The notes under the pieces were generated by a model. The model searched no databases, was not told the DNA's origin, and saw only the letters and a list, made by a program, of their open reading frames with translations. From Lachnospiraceae bacterium (lineage in GTDB: Bacteria; Bacillota; Clostridia; Lachnospirales; Lachnospiraceae), in contig JAQXJP010000038.1 in assembly GCA_029008875.1 (NCBI GenBank), positions 32,076 through 96,075 of the forward strand: a DNA stretch of 64,000 nt, in the 5' to 3' direction. Each line of letters starts with the position of its first letter. The first letter of the stretch is position 1. The translations under genes and the position numbers were made by a program. This document shows, one piece after another, positions 8,971 to 16,594 of this stretch.

Positions 8971-9345
8971 CTATTTTACCTTAAACAGAACCTCCCTGGA
9001 TGCCAGATAAAACATATCACCCTTTTGGAGCAGAACCGGCGAACCTTCCCGCACACGCGTTCCATCTGCCAAAAAAGTTCCGTAAGAGGAGTTTAAGTCC
9101 TTTAGGAGCAACCCGTCCTTCTGCGGCACCACCTCACAGTGTATGCGGCTGATTCCTCTCGCATCCTCCGGAAAAACCATGTTGCAGTTTCGAATGTTAC
9201 GTCCAAAAATGATCGGTCTGTCACACTTTAGTGCCACACAACCATGGGGTCCTGCAACTTCTTCCAGATACCACTCCTGCTCTTCCTTTTCCAGTTCCTC
9301 CAACGAAATCATTGGAGGGACCGAAATATCCCGTGCCGTATACAT
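8971..9345 (-). CDS. FHA-domain protein, single domain
   Basis: 124 residues, almost entirely an FHA domain. FHA domains bind phosphothreonine peptides. The key motifs are visible: IFGR (beta3-4 loop Arg), GISRIHCEV (Ser and His of the SxxH motif) and LNSSYGTFL in the NG-loop region. No membrane segment or signal. It starts two bases after the stop of the upstream zinc-ribbon FHA gene, so the two are co-translated, and is 17 bases before the HEPN/pseudokinase gene. It is probably a soluble reader of kinase products in this locus. Confidence 0.88.
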   Translation of the reverse strand: MYTARDISVPPMISLEELEKEEQEWYLEEVAGPHGCVALKCDRPIIFGRNIRNCNMVFPEDARGISRIHCEVVPQKDGLLLKDLNSSYGTFLADGTRVREGSPVLLQKGDMFYLASREVLFKVK

Positions 9346-9347
9346 AT

Positions 9348-9962
9348 CTACTCCACTTCCTTCTCAAAGGTCTGATCCCAGTCAAATCCCTCTCCACAGA
9401 AAGGAATAAATACGAACTTTGTTACTCCAAGCTCGATTATATCATAAGCTTTCAATTCTGTGATAGAGAAAATAGCATTTTCATTCACACGGACAAGGTT
9501 TTTTCCTGTCCCGGGTTTAAAATAGAATTTCTTACTCCGTGTATCGTAAGAGATGACTGCGTGATTCTCTTTGGAAATGGTATCATCCCCGCTAATGCAG
9601 ATGCTCATTCTTCGGCTTCTTCCGATAAAATTGTTATCGGAATGGATGCGATAATCCGTTCCCTTTAATGTGCCTGTCACCGCAACCAGCCAGCCTACTA
9701 CGGGATCCATTCCCTTTTCCTTCATGTATGCGGACTCCGTTCTATCCTCCTCATCGTAATCGTAGGCATCACTATCACCCCTCGTAGCAGAAGCTTTATG
9801 CCCTCCTGCCTCGGTGGGAGTGAACTCATCTTCATCGTCATCCGCTCCTCTGGTCAAGTCGAGCTGTTTATTTGCCTCCTCCCCATAACAGTACGGGCAT
9901 CTTTCATGCTCCCTCGGATCATATGTATGTCCATTCTTACAGAATTCCAATACTCTAGCCAT
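9348..9962 (-). CDS. Zinc-ribbon FHA-domain protein (regulon promoter A)
   Basis: 204 residues. The N-terminus has a metal-binding knuckle, FCKNGHTYDPREHERCPYCY (Cys, His and CPYC ligands). An acidic linker follows (GADDDEDEFTP), then an FHA domain with FIGRSRRMSI, DTISKENHAVISYD and an NENAIFSITEL loop. It is paralogous to the FHA protein at 19289-19843, sharing the ribbon and the C-terminal signature (VFIPFCGEGFDWD against VFAPLCGDNFRWED). First gene of the operon running to the WYL regulators. Its ATG lies 42 bases after the -10 of promoter A. Confidence 0.88.
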   Translation of the reverse strand: MARVLEFCKNGHTYDPREHERCPYCYGEEANKQLDLTRGADDDEDEFTPTEAGGHKASATRGDSDAYDYDEEDRTESAYMKEKGMDPVVGWLVAVTGTLKGTDYRIHSDNNFIGRSRRMSICISGDDTISKENHAVISYDTRSKKFYFKPGTGKNLVRVNENAIFSITELKAYDIIELGVTKFVFIPFCGEGFDWDQTFEKEVE

Positions 9963-10003
9963 TTTTGTTCCCTCTCTTTCAATTGTTTGTTTTTGATATC
10001 TTT

Positions 10004-10040
10004 ATCTTAACTGCTACATAGGGAATTATTTTGCACTTTT
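10004..10040 (-). promoter_or_regulatory. Regulon promoter A
   Basis: Minus-strand AAAAGTGCAAAA (10029-10040), 19 bases, then TAAGAT (10004-10009). It drives FHA 9348-9962 and the genes to its left. There is no -35 hexamer at 17 bases. The motif overlaps the stop codon of the upstream VWA-FHA gene, so operons abut without a terminator. Confidence 0.8.
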
Positions 10041-11574
10041 ATTCCCAGGAAATTCGGTATTCAAAAGCCCCAATATAGATAATATCCTCCTGATGCACCT
10101 GCGTTTCGACAGTGACGAGAATTCCATTCAAAAACGTTCCGTTGGTGGAATCCAAATCCCTTAGATACATTTTCCCCTTTTCCATACGCAGTTCACAATG
10201 CATTCCGGACACCTGATGATCCTCTGCAATGACAAGACCTGCACTCTTTCTGCGTCCGATAACCAGCGTATCTTCGCATTCTGCCGTCAAAATCCGCGTT
10301 GCTACCGGTCCCACCTCTGTGAGAGTCACCATTACAGGCTTATGCAGCTCTGACTTTGTTTCTGTTTCCGGTTCCTCGTCCTGACCTGCCCTCGTTGCGG
10401 AAATGTCCTCCAACGCATACTCAGGCACTTCCTTTTCGCTGTTTTCTTCTAAAGGTTTCCTCTTATGCAGAATAGCAACTCCAAGTCCGGCCATTGCGGC
10501 AACTGCTGCAACTAAAATTATCACATATACCGCTTTCGAAGAATTATGAGTGTTCTCCACATCTGTCTCTTCTACCTCTGTCCCATTTTGTTCCGGACTC
10601 TCTTCCTGCAGTTTTTCCGTTATCACAGCAGAGATTTCATGGGAAGGAATCTGGCAGGAATCGCCCTGTATCATTTCTTCTCCCACCTGCAGTTCTACAC
10701 TTAATGTTACGTTGGAACCATTGGGCACAAAATCTTCCAACGCAATCTCAACCACTACGCCGCCATGGGAAAACTCCAAAAAAGCATCTGCGATGGCCTC
10801 ATTGTCAAGTCCCCCATCTTCATAGCGAATATGTACTCCTCCGGCTGCATTTTCCGTGAAACTTTTCATCACCTTATCCGGTGCGTCCTCACTGCCTGCC
10901 GTCGTCTGCTTCCAAGGCATTGCCAACGTACAGATGGGAATATTCTCTCTCCTAATTGCATCGCGCACATCTTCAAAGAGAATGCCGTTTTTCTGGTCAT
11001 CCATTCCGTCCGAAATAATTACAAGACACTTCTTCTGATGGCAGTTCTCCTCTGCCGTCAAAATCTTCAGTGCCTCCCTGACCGCCAGATACAGGTTGGT
11101 ATCCTCCCTCGTGCGTTCCATTGCCTGAATCAGCTCGAGCAATGCATTCTTATCCGATATGAAATCCGTCTTCACGATTTCATTGCGAATCTCAACGATT
11201 GAGATATTGTCCTGCTCCCCTTTCTTTTCCACCAGTTTCGTCAGAATCTCTCTGGTATTTGCAACATCCTCATCCGTCACGGAGCCGGACACATCCACCA
11301 GCACAAGATAGGACACCCCTTCATCGGTATCTGCAAAAGGAGTTACCTTCTCTGCCGTGTAAACCGAATCTCCAAGAATAATGTTTAAATTATCCTCCTT
11401 TATTGCAGTATCACTGTCCGAGTTCAAATAGATTCGCATTGCATTTTCTGTCAGGTCATAGCCTTCTATATTAATTTTTTTCACATCCGACGCATATGTC
11501 ACAGTTGCTCCGAGCACAGACATTACAAGCAGAACACAAATTCCCCACACCCATTTTCTTAATTTGCTTTTCAT
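10039..11574 (-). CDS. VWA-FHA membrane protein
   Basis: 511 residues. Signal peptide or N-anchor (VWGICVLLVMSVLGATVTYA, about 8-28), then an extracytoplasmic von Willebrand factor A domain with MIDAS motif DVSGS (94-98) and the later ISDGMDD. After a Glu/Thr linker comes a membrane helix (AVYVIILVAAVAAMAGLGVA, about 348-370), then a cytoplasmic FHA domain with VIGRRKSAG, HQVSGMHCEL and DLDSTNGTFLNG. The topology links an external metal-dependent binding domain to an internal phosphothreonine reader, so this is a plausible transmembrane signal transducer. Its start overlaps the stop of the RDD-FHA gene (ATGA), indicating coupling. Confidence 0.88.
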   Translation of the reverse strand: MKSKLRKWVWGICVLLVMSVLGATVTYASDVKKINIEGYDLTENAMRIYLNSDSDTAIKEDNLNIILGDSVYTAEKVTPFADTDEGVSYLVLVDVSGSVTDEDVANTREILTKLVEKKGEQDNISIVEIRNEIVKTDFISDKNALLELIQAMERTREDTNLYLAVREALKILTAEENCHQKKCLVIISDGMDDQKNGILFEDVRDAIRRENIPICTLAMPWKQTTAGSEDAPDKVMKSFTENAAGGVHIRYEDGGLDNEAIADAFLEFSHGGVVVEIALEDFVPNGSNVTLSVELQVGEEMIQGDSCQIPSHEISAVITEKLQEESPEQNGTEVEETDVENTHNSSKAVYVIILVAAVAAMAGLGVAILHKRKPLEENSEKEVPEYALEDISATRAGQDEEPETETKSELHKPVMVTLTEVGPVATRILTAECEDTLVIGRRKSAGLVIAEDHQVSGMHCELRMEKGKMYLRDLDSTNGTFLNGILVTVETQVHQEDIIYIGAFEYRISWE

Positions 11575-12404
11575 AACTTTTTCCCCACTCTAAATTGTTC
11601 GCTCTGTCCAAGCGAAAATGCTTCCCCTTCTTCCAACAGCACTGCTTTCCCTGCCGGTATTCTGGATCCGTCCTCTAAAAACGTTCCGTAAGAAGACTCC
11701 AGATCTGTCAAAATATATGTGTCATCCGCCTCACGATACGCAACCGAGCAATGACGTCTGCTGATACGCGGCGCATCTTCTTCAAACACCAGATTACAGG
11801 TGGTGGAACGTCCCAACGTCACTTTTCTGGTCAGCGGAATAAATGTGTCTTCGTACATTCCTGACACACCGTAAAGGCCAGGCACCGGCTCCTGCTCCCG
11901 GGTCGCAACTTTTTTCTCCTCTTTCACTTCCCCGCTTACATTCTCGTCCCCTTCATCCCTCTTATCCGATTTGCAAGTATTTACTGTGGTAGCCCCAACC
12001 ATATCATGAATTGCATATCCCTTGTTTATGAACGGAACAAGAAAATAAATGCCTGCAATGACTATGGTGATAATCCAAATATTTGGGAACATGACAATGA
12101 TAAGGATTGGCATCGTCTTTACCAGGTTACGCACTACAAAGTCAACCGCAGAAGGCCTCTTCCCGTTTTTTCCGACAACCTGTTCCTTCACGATTTTTCT
12201 TCCCAGTGTCTGTCCATCGTTGGTCAAATCCATAACTGCCATATAGAAAAAGAGCAAAATTGGGAATATAATTGCATAGTTTCGTATTTCTTTTCCCGCA
12301 ATGCTTGCTGCTGAGAACATGAATATTGCTGCTACAACCGCAGTCACTCCCATATCAATCAGCCCTGCAACAATTCTTTTTCCCATACCTTCTTGTCTCT
12401 TCAT
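11571..12404 (-). CDS. RDD-family membrane protein with C-terminal FHA domain
   Basis: 277 residues. The N-terminal half is an RDD domain with four predicted membrane helices: GLIDMGVTAVVAAIFMF, then DGQTLGRKIV and a late HDMVGATTV, which give the scattered conserved Arg/Asp residues of the family. The C-terminal 100 residues are a cytoplasmic FHA domain: TLGRSTTCNL, RISRRHCSVA and DLESSYGTFLEDGS. RDD function is unsettled; some members are ion antiporters. It is coupled to the VWA-FHA gene downstream and follows a 42-residue membrane ORF by three bases. Confidence 0.85.
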   Translation of the reverse strand: MKRQEGMGKRIVAGLIDMGVTAVVAAIFMFSAASIAGKEIRNYAIIFPILLFFYMAVMDLTNDGQTLGRKIVKEQVVGKNGKRPSAVDFVVRNLVKTMPILIIVMFPNIWIITIVIAGIYFLVPFINKGYAIHDMVGATTVNTCKSDKRDEGDENVSGEVKEEKKVATREQEPVPGLYGVSGMYEDTFIPLTRKVTLGRSTTCNLVFEEDAPRISRRHCSVAYREADDTYILTDLESSYGTFLEDGSRIPAGKAVLLEEGEAFSLGQSEQFRVGKKL

Positions 12405-12405
12405 C

Positions 12406-12534
12406 TTATTCTTCCACCTTTTCTCTTTCTCTTCTTTCCAGATTTTCCTCTTCCGTCCGCAACTGTATCAATTGAATCAATCGTCGTCCGGCAAACAACA
12501 TACACAGGATTCCTGTCATAATACAAATATTCAT
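12406..12534 (-). CDS. Tiny membrane protein, 42 residues
   Basis: ATG 12532-12534 to TAA 12406-12408: MNICIMTGILCMLFAGRRLI, then a highly charged tail ending EREKVEE. One hydrophobic segment is followed by arginines, typical of a small regulatory membrane peptide. GAGGGGG lies about 8 bases upstream and the next gene's ATG is two bases beyond the stop, so it fits tightly in the operon. No known family recognised. Confidence 0.6.
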   Translation of the reverse strand: MNICIMTGILCMLFAGRRLIQLIQLRTEEENLERREREKVEE

Positions 12535-12549
12535 CTTGCACGCCCCCTC

Positions 12550-13128
12550 TTATATCACGGATAAAAATGACAAAAGCATCAGAATCACAAAGCCCCAGAT
12601 GACCACTACCAGAATGCTATCGATGATACTCTTCTTTTTCTTTGGCACCGTGGTGGGCCTTGCCGGTGTGCATGCTGTCGATCTGGGTCTCCCATCCCTG
12701 CTACTGCTGCGCTGTTTTTCTGCCTTATACTTCTTTACCGTTTGATCCTTCAAATAGTAATTTACCATTTTGTAGGATTCTTCATAGAGAAGCTCATACA
12801 TGAGCACCAACTGCTGTCTTGTAATCGTCTCCCCCGGATGAGAGCTTAGATTTCCATAATCAATCAAGGTGCCAAAGTTTCTCTGAGAGTTCCGGCTTAT
12901 AATTCGATTTCTTCTCGCCGCATTAAAGTTTTTCCTGAAAGATCCATCACTCTGGATTCCATACTTAATCAGGCACTCCTTCATTAATCCCTCTGCCACC
13001 TGGCGCATCGCATTTCCTGCCATCTTCATTTCGGACGGATTCTTAGCTGCCAGTATCATCCCTTCCGCCGAAACAGCGGTTTCATAGAATTTCGGATACC
13101 CGCTTAAATGTGTAAAATTCGTTCTCAT
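12550..13128 (-). CDS. DUF4145/HEPN-like protein with C-terminal membrane anchor (regulon promoter B)
   Basis: 192 residues. The first 130 are helical: NAMRQVAEGLMKECLIKYGI and then GTLIDYGNLSSHPGE. The GNxxSH element resembles the conserved end of DUF4145 and HEPN-like domains, though the HEPN arginine is absent. A basic linker rich in Arg, Ser and Pro leads to one membrane helix at the end (SILVVVIWGFVILMLLSFLS), giving the same tail-anchored layout as the HEPN/pseudokinase protein. First gene behind promoter B; GGAGAGGGG precedes the ATG. Fold assignment is tentative. Confidence 0.6.
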   Translation of the reverse strand: MRTNFTHLSGYPKFYETAVSAEGMILAAKNPSEMKMAGNAMRQVAEGLMKECLIKYGIQSDGSFRKNFNAARRNRIISRNSQRNFGTLIDYGNLSSHPGETITRQQLVLMYELLYEESYKMVNYYLKDQTVKKYKAEKQRSSSRDGRPRSTACTPARPTTVPKKKKSIIDSILVVVIWGFVILMLLSFLSVI

Positions 13129-13176
13129 ATTCCCCTCTCCTCTATAGTGATTTCACATTTTCTTTTTGTTATCTTC

Positions 13177-13213
13177 ATTATAGAGAAGAGGTTATAAATA
13201 ATTTTGCGCTTTT
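13177..13213 (-). promoter_or_regulatory. Regulon promoter B
   Basis: Minus-strand AAAAGCGCAAAA (13202-13213), 19 bases, then TATAAT (13177-13182), 49 bases before the ATG of 12550-13128. The motif touches the stop codon of the gene upstream. Confidence 0.8.
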
Positions 13214-13632
13214 TATTGTTCGATCAGAATCCAACTCTCAATGGCCGCTTTCTTCCATTCCGCCTTCAGTTCATCCGATATCTGAGGGCTTGGAAAAATG
13301 GTGTTGTTGAAGTAATCAAGGAGTTCGAAGCGGTTTACCGTAATCTTCAACCCTTTATCTAATTTGAAAATAAAAGTATGAAATCCATGTCCTTTTTCAT
13401 CAAAGCATTTACAATATTGTTCTAAATACTTCTCACGATCTTCTTTGTATCCATCATTCTTCCAAAGGTAGACTAAATCCTTCCTCATCAATTCAATCTG
13501 TAAGGCAATCTGTGCCTCCGTAGGATTTTTCCAGAAAAGAAGCGCTCCTTCTTTTTGGGACAGTTGAACCAATGTTACACTTAACCCAATGCCAACTATA
13601 ACAGCTATACAAATTGCTAAAATTACTATCAT
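13213..13632 (-). CDS. Membrane-anchored protein of unknown function, 139 residues
   Basis: N-terminal membrane helix (MIVILAICIAVIVGIGLSVT) followed by a soluble domain rich in charged and aromatic residues (KDLVYLWKNDGYKEDREKYL, then FIFKLDKGLKITVNRFELLD). It is the last gene of the operon protease-kinase-this protein, 17 bases after the kinase stop, with a good AGGAGGAAGG site. No motif recognised. It could be a kinase partner or substrate by context only. Confidence 0.7.
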   Translation of the reverse strand: MIVILAICIAVIVGIGLSVTLVQLSQKEGALLFWKNPTEAQIALQIELMRKDLVYLWKNDGYKEDREKYLEQYCKCFDEKGHGFHTFIFKLDKGLKITVNRFELLDYFNNTIFPSPQISDELKAEWKKAAIESWILIEQ

Positions 13633-13649
13633 ATAACCTTCCTCCTTTA

Positions 13650-14882
13650 TTACCTATAGTATACGCCAATGAATATCCACAAAAGGACACCAAGCACCAA
13701 ATAACCACATGAGATTATGTTTTGTTTATTTCTGATTGTCCTTAACTGTGCCTTCACCTTCATGCGCTCCATCGCCACTTTTTGCGGATCCACCGGTGCC
13801 TTCGGAGAGCTTTCTGTCTTCTGCTCTTTTTCCTCCTTGCTTTCCTCCGAAGTCTTCTCTCCCTGACTCTCCGGTTGAGGATTACTCGCCTCCTCATAAT
13901 CGGCATGACTCTCCTCATAAAACGCCTTCATCAGCTCCTCAACGGACTGAATTCTGTTCTCCGGATATACTGCAAGTCCTTTTAAAAGTGTTGTCTCCAT
14001 TGTAGCCGATATTTCTACCCCGTATTCCCGCGGTGCAACCAAATCATCTTCTCGTCGCCGGTCTCCGGCTAGTGGCATCCTTCTTCCTGTGATACAGATA
14101 TAAATTGTGGCACACAGTGCATAGACGTCCGTCCATGGCCCCTGCTTCATCTTCTCACTATCCTGCTCAATCGGAGTATAGAAGCTCTTGGAATATATCG
14201 ACATGGTATGTCCATCGAGCGTATCTCTGGCTGTGCCAAAATCAATCAGGTGAACCGTTTTGAGATCCTTGCTAATCATAATGTTATCCGGGCTGATATC
14301 ACGGTGGATAATATTTTCCCTGTGGATTTTAGTCAAAGTCTCCATCAAGGGCCGAAACAACTTCAGCACCTCCTCCATGCTCATGCAACCATCCCCGGAA
14401 TTCTTGAGGGTCTTTAAGTATTTCTTTAATGTCATCCCTTCAATATAATCCATGACGATATAGGCTGTACCGTTTTCGACAAAGAAATCCCGCACGGAAA
14501 CCACGCCCTTTTCATTACGAAACTTTGCCAGACGTCTTGCTTCGTTGATGACTTTATTCTTTTCCTTCTCGAAGGCTTCCTCCGCATCCTCATTGTAAGG
14601 ATACAAGGTCATTCCATCTTCCGCCTCTCTCCCTACTAAGCCTTTGGGACAGAATTCTTTGATTGCCACGCGGATTTCCAAGGCCAGATCAAAACCGATA
14701 TAGGTAATTCCAAAACCGCCCTCACCGATGACATTCCCCACTAAGTATTTTCCATTCAGAATACTGCGCACCGGAAGATGCATATTTCCATTATCCGAAT
14801 CTTTAGCTCCACAGCTTGTGCAGACACCGCTTTCATTCAAAGTTCCTTCCATACATTTCATACAAAAATGATTGATATTCAT
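13650..14882 (-). CDS. Membrane-anchored Ser/Thr protein kinase with zinc ribbon
   Basis: 410 residues from ATG 14882, chosen over the longer frame at 14909 because GAGGAGGAAG precedes it. The N-terminal zinc ribbon has Cys 7, 10, 21 and 24 (CMKC, CTSC). The Hanks-type kinase domain (about 45-330) is complete: glycine loop GEGGFGITY, VAIKE with Lys75, hinge AYIVMDYIEGM, catalytic loop HRDISPDN (Asp195) and DFGTARD (Asp214). A Glu/Ser-rich linker and one C-terminal membrane helix (IISCGYLVLGVLLWIFIGVY) place the catalytic domain in the cytoplasm with nothing outside. There are no PASTA repeats, so it is not the cell-wall kinase PrkC. It is the only catalytically intact kinase in the locus and the presumed source of the phosphothreonines read by the FHA proteins. 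Confidence 0.93.
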   Translation of the reverse strand: MNINHFCMKCMEGTLNESGVCTSCGAKDSDNGNMHLPVRSILNGKYLVGNVIGEGGFGITYIGFDLALEIRVAIKEFCPKGLVGREAEDGMTLYPYNEDAEEAFEKEKNKVINEARRLAKFRNEKGVVSVRDFFVENGTAYIVMDYIEGMTLKKYLKTLKNSGDGCMSMEEVLKLFRPLMETLTKIHRENIIHRDISPDNIMISKDLKTVHLIDFGTARDTLDGHTMSIYSKSFYTPIEQDSEKMKQGPWTDVYALCATIYICITGRRMPLAGDRRREDDLVAPREYGVEISATMETTLLKGLAVYPENRIQSVEELMKAFYEESHADYEEASNPQPESQGEKTSEESKEEKEQKTESSPKAPVDPQKVAMERMKVKAQLRTIRNKQNIISCGYLVLGVLLWIFIGVYYR

Positions 14883-14946
14883 AATCTTCCTCCTCATTTG
14901 CGAATCCACGCTTTATTATAATATTAACTTCCTCTTCGCCACAACA

Positions 14947-16467
14947 TTATTCTTCCAGTTCCAAAATCCGCTCCCTGAAGGTATCCAATTTATCTATTTT
15001 CATATTCAAATCGGAACCTGTTGAGTAATTGATAATACTCACAACTCCAACAAGATTTCCCCTGTAATCCACCATTGCCGTCCCACTCATTCCATGCTTT
15101 GCACCTCTGGTGGTCTCGATACAGGTATTGGTATAGTCATATCCCTTAAAACTTACCGATTCGGTAATCTTTTTTAATGTAACTTTCTTGATCACATCGT
15201 CGAAGCCGAATCCCCAGTTCGCGCAACACTCAATGAGTGGTTCCCCACTTTTCAGTTTAGAATAAATATCCAAATCCACGGATATCTGTTTCAGATTTAC
15301 TAGCGTGTCATGGGGAACGATTTCCGTCGGAATTCGAAACAGCACAATTTCATTGGAACTCGCCAATCGAACGTAGTCAATGGTTGTGTTGACAATCGCG
15401 TCATCATAGAAAACAATGTTCGTTTCCTCTTTCAGATTCCGCGTCACATGCTCCACCGAAATACAGTAAATGTACTCCGGTCCAATCTCAACAATAAATC
15501 CGGATCCCCCAAAATTCTCTGTGCGAAGGTTTATAAGTGTTGGTCTCACCAACTCCAAAGATTGATCATAATCCGGCTCTTCCAACGGTTCATAACAAAA
15601 GAATCCCTGCTCACACAAAAAATTCAATTCTTCCTCTGACAGTTTCTGTTCGTCCAGCTGCGCATAAGTTTCCACATCGCCTTCTTCGCAGACGTAGATT
15701 ACAGCTTCCTTGCTGGCAGAAAGCCCGTTGTGGTCCTGCACTGTGTATACAATTTCATAGGCTCCTTCCGTATCCCCATCAAGGTCCGTTGCCGCCTCAA
15801 TTTCTTCTGTAAGGAAACCATCTTCCAAGTCCCATGCAATTACACCCCCAAGCACATCATACTCTGTCCCCTTGACAATATATCGATCCCACACTCCCAG
15901 TAATGTCGGTGGGACATCTGCCATCACTGTAAGTTCCGTATCTGTGTAATTGCCTGAGGCATCTTCCGCTCGAATGCAAATATGGTAATTCCCTGCTTCT
16001 GAAAAGGAAACCTCTGTTGTCTGTTCCCCATTGTATTCTAGGAAATAGGTATTCACTTCTCCTGATAAATCGGAAACGCCGCTGATAAAAGTATCGACAC
16101 CGTACTCTGCATCAACCGCAAGACAGGGTATGTCATCCCACTTTTCAACAGTTGGTGCCGTGGTATCCTCCACACGAATCAGATATGTATATTTCCGATA
16201 AAGAGCCTTACAATAGACCTTATACTGTCCCGGATTGGTTTCGTCCATCTCTGTGGTGTCCAGGACCGCCCGCTCGAGTATCCATTCCTTTCCGACGAGA
16301 TAGTCATCAACCTCCGTGCTGATTGGAGTACCCAATTCAACCGTGGTTTCTTTGAATACCTGTTCTACATGGAACTGCCTCTCCAAAACAGCGAGTCCCA
16401 AAATACCGATACACACAATTACAAAAGTAGCACATCGAATGAACAGTTTCTTTTTTTCTTCTTTCAT
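14947..16467 (-). CDS. Membrane-anchored trypsin-like protein with Ig-like domains (regulon promoter C)
   Basis: 506 residues. An N-terminal membrane anchor (about 8-28) is followed by an extracytoplasmic region with two or three DUF5011/bacterial Ig-like repeats (DTTAPTVEKWDDIPCLAVDA; VQDHNGLSASKEAVIYV). The last 190 residues look like a chymotrypsin-fold peptidase: GSGFIVEIG, His340 in SVEHV and Ser461 in HGMSGTAMVDYRGNLVG. At the usual Asp position (DxAxL) the protein has SSNEIVLFRI, so the triad Asp appears to be Asn372. It could be a slow protease or a binding fold. First gene of the operon that includes the intact kinase. Confidence 0.75.
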   Translation of the reverse strand: MKEEKKKLFIRCATFVIVCIGILGLAVLERQFHVEQVFKETTVELGTPISTEVDDYLVGKEWILERAVLDTTEMDETNPGQYKVYCKALYRKYTYLIRVEDTTAPTVEKWDDIPCLAVDAEYGVDTFISGVSDLSGEVNTYFLEYNGEQTTEVSFSEAGNYHICIRAEDASGNYTDTELTVMADVPPTLLGVWDRYIVKGTEYDVLGGVIAWDLEDGFLTEEIEAATDLDGDTEGAYEIVYTVQDHNGLSASKEAVIYVCEEGDVETYAQLDEQKLSEEELNFLCEQGFFCYEPLEEPDYDQSLELVRPTLINLRTENFGGSGFIVEIGPEYIYCISVEHVTRNLKEETNIVFYDDAIVNTTIDYVRLASSNEIVLFRIPTEIVPHDTLVNLKQISVDLDIYSKLKSGEPLIECCANWGFGFDDVIKKVTLKKITESVSFKGYDYTNTCIETTRGAKHGMSGTAMVDYRGNLVGVVSIINYSTGSDLNMKIDKLDTFRERILELEE

Positions 16468-16517
16468 AAGTTTCTTCCTCCGTTGTAAATAATAGTTTCT
16501 CTCTTCTATCTAGGAAA

Positions 16518-16554
16518 ATTGTAGCAACGCGGTCAGAAACTTTTTTGCGCTTTT
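16518..16554 (-). promoter_or_regulatory. Regulon promoter C
   Basis: Minus-strand AAAAGCGCAAAA (16543-16554), 19 bases, then TACAAT (16518-16523), 51 bases before the protease-like ATG. It sits immediately after the terminator of the previous operon. Confidence 0.8.
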
Positions 16555-16561
16555 CTCCAAA

Positions 16562-16585
16562 AAAGAGTAGGTTCCCCTACCCTTT
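16562..16585 (-). terminator. Terminator after the N-lobe kinase gene
   Basis: On the minus strand AAAGGGTAGG and CCTACTCTTT pair around GGAA with one G-U wobble, and a run of six T follows. It ends the operon from promoter D, nine bases past the stop codon. Confidence 0.7.
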
Positions 16586-16594
16586 TCATGTCCT

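Noticed and set aside
13650..14882. PrkC/PASTA cell-wall kinase
   Set aside because: No PASTA repeats; the chain ends a few residues after the membrane helix.
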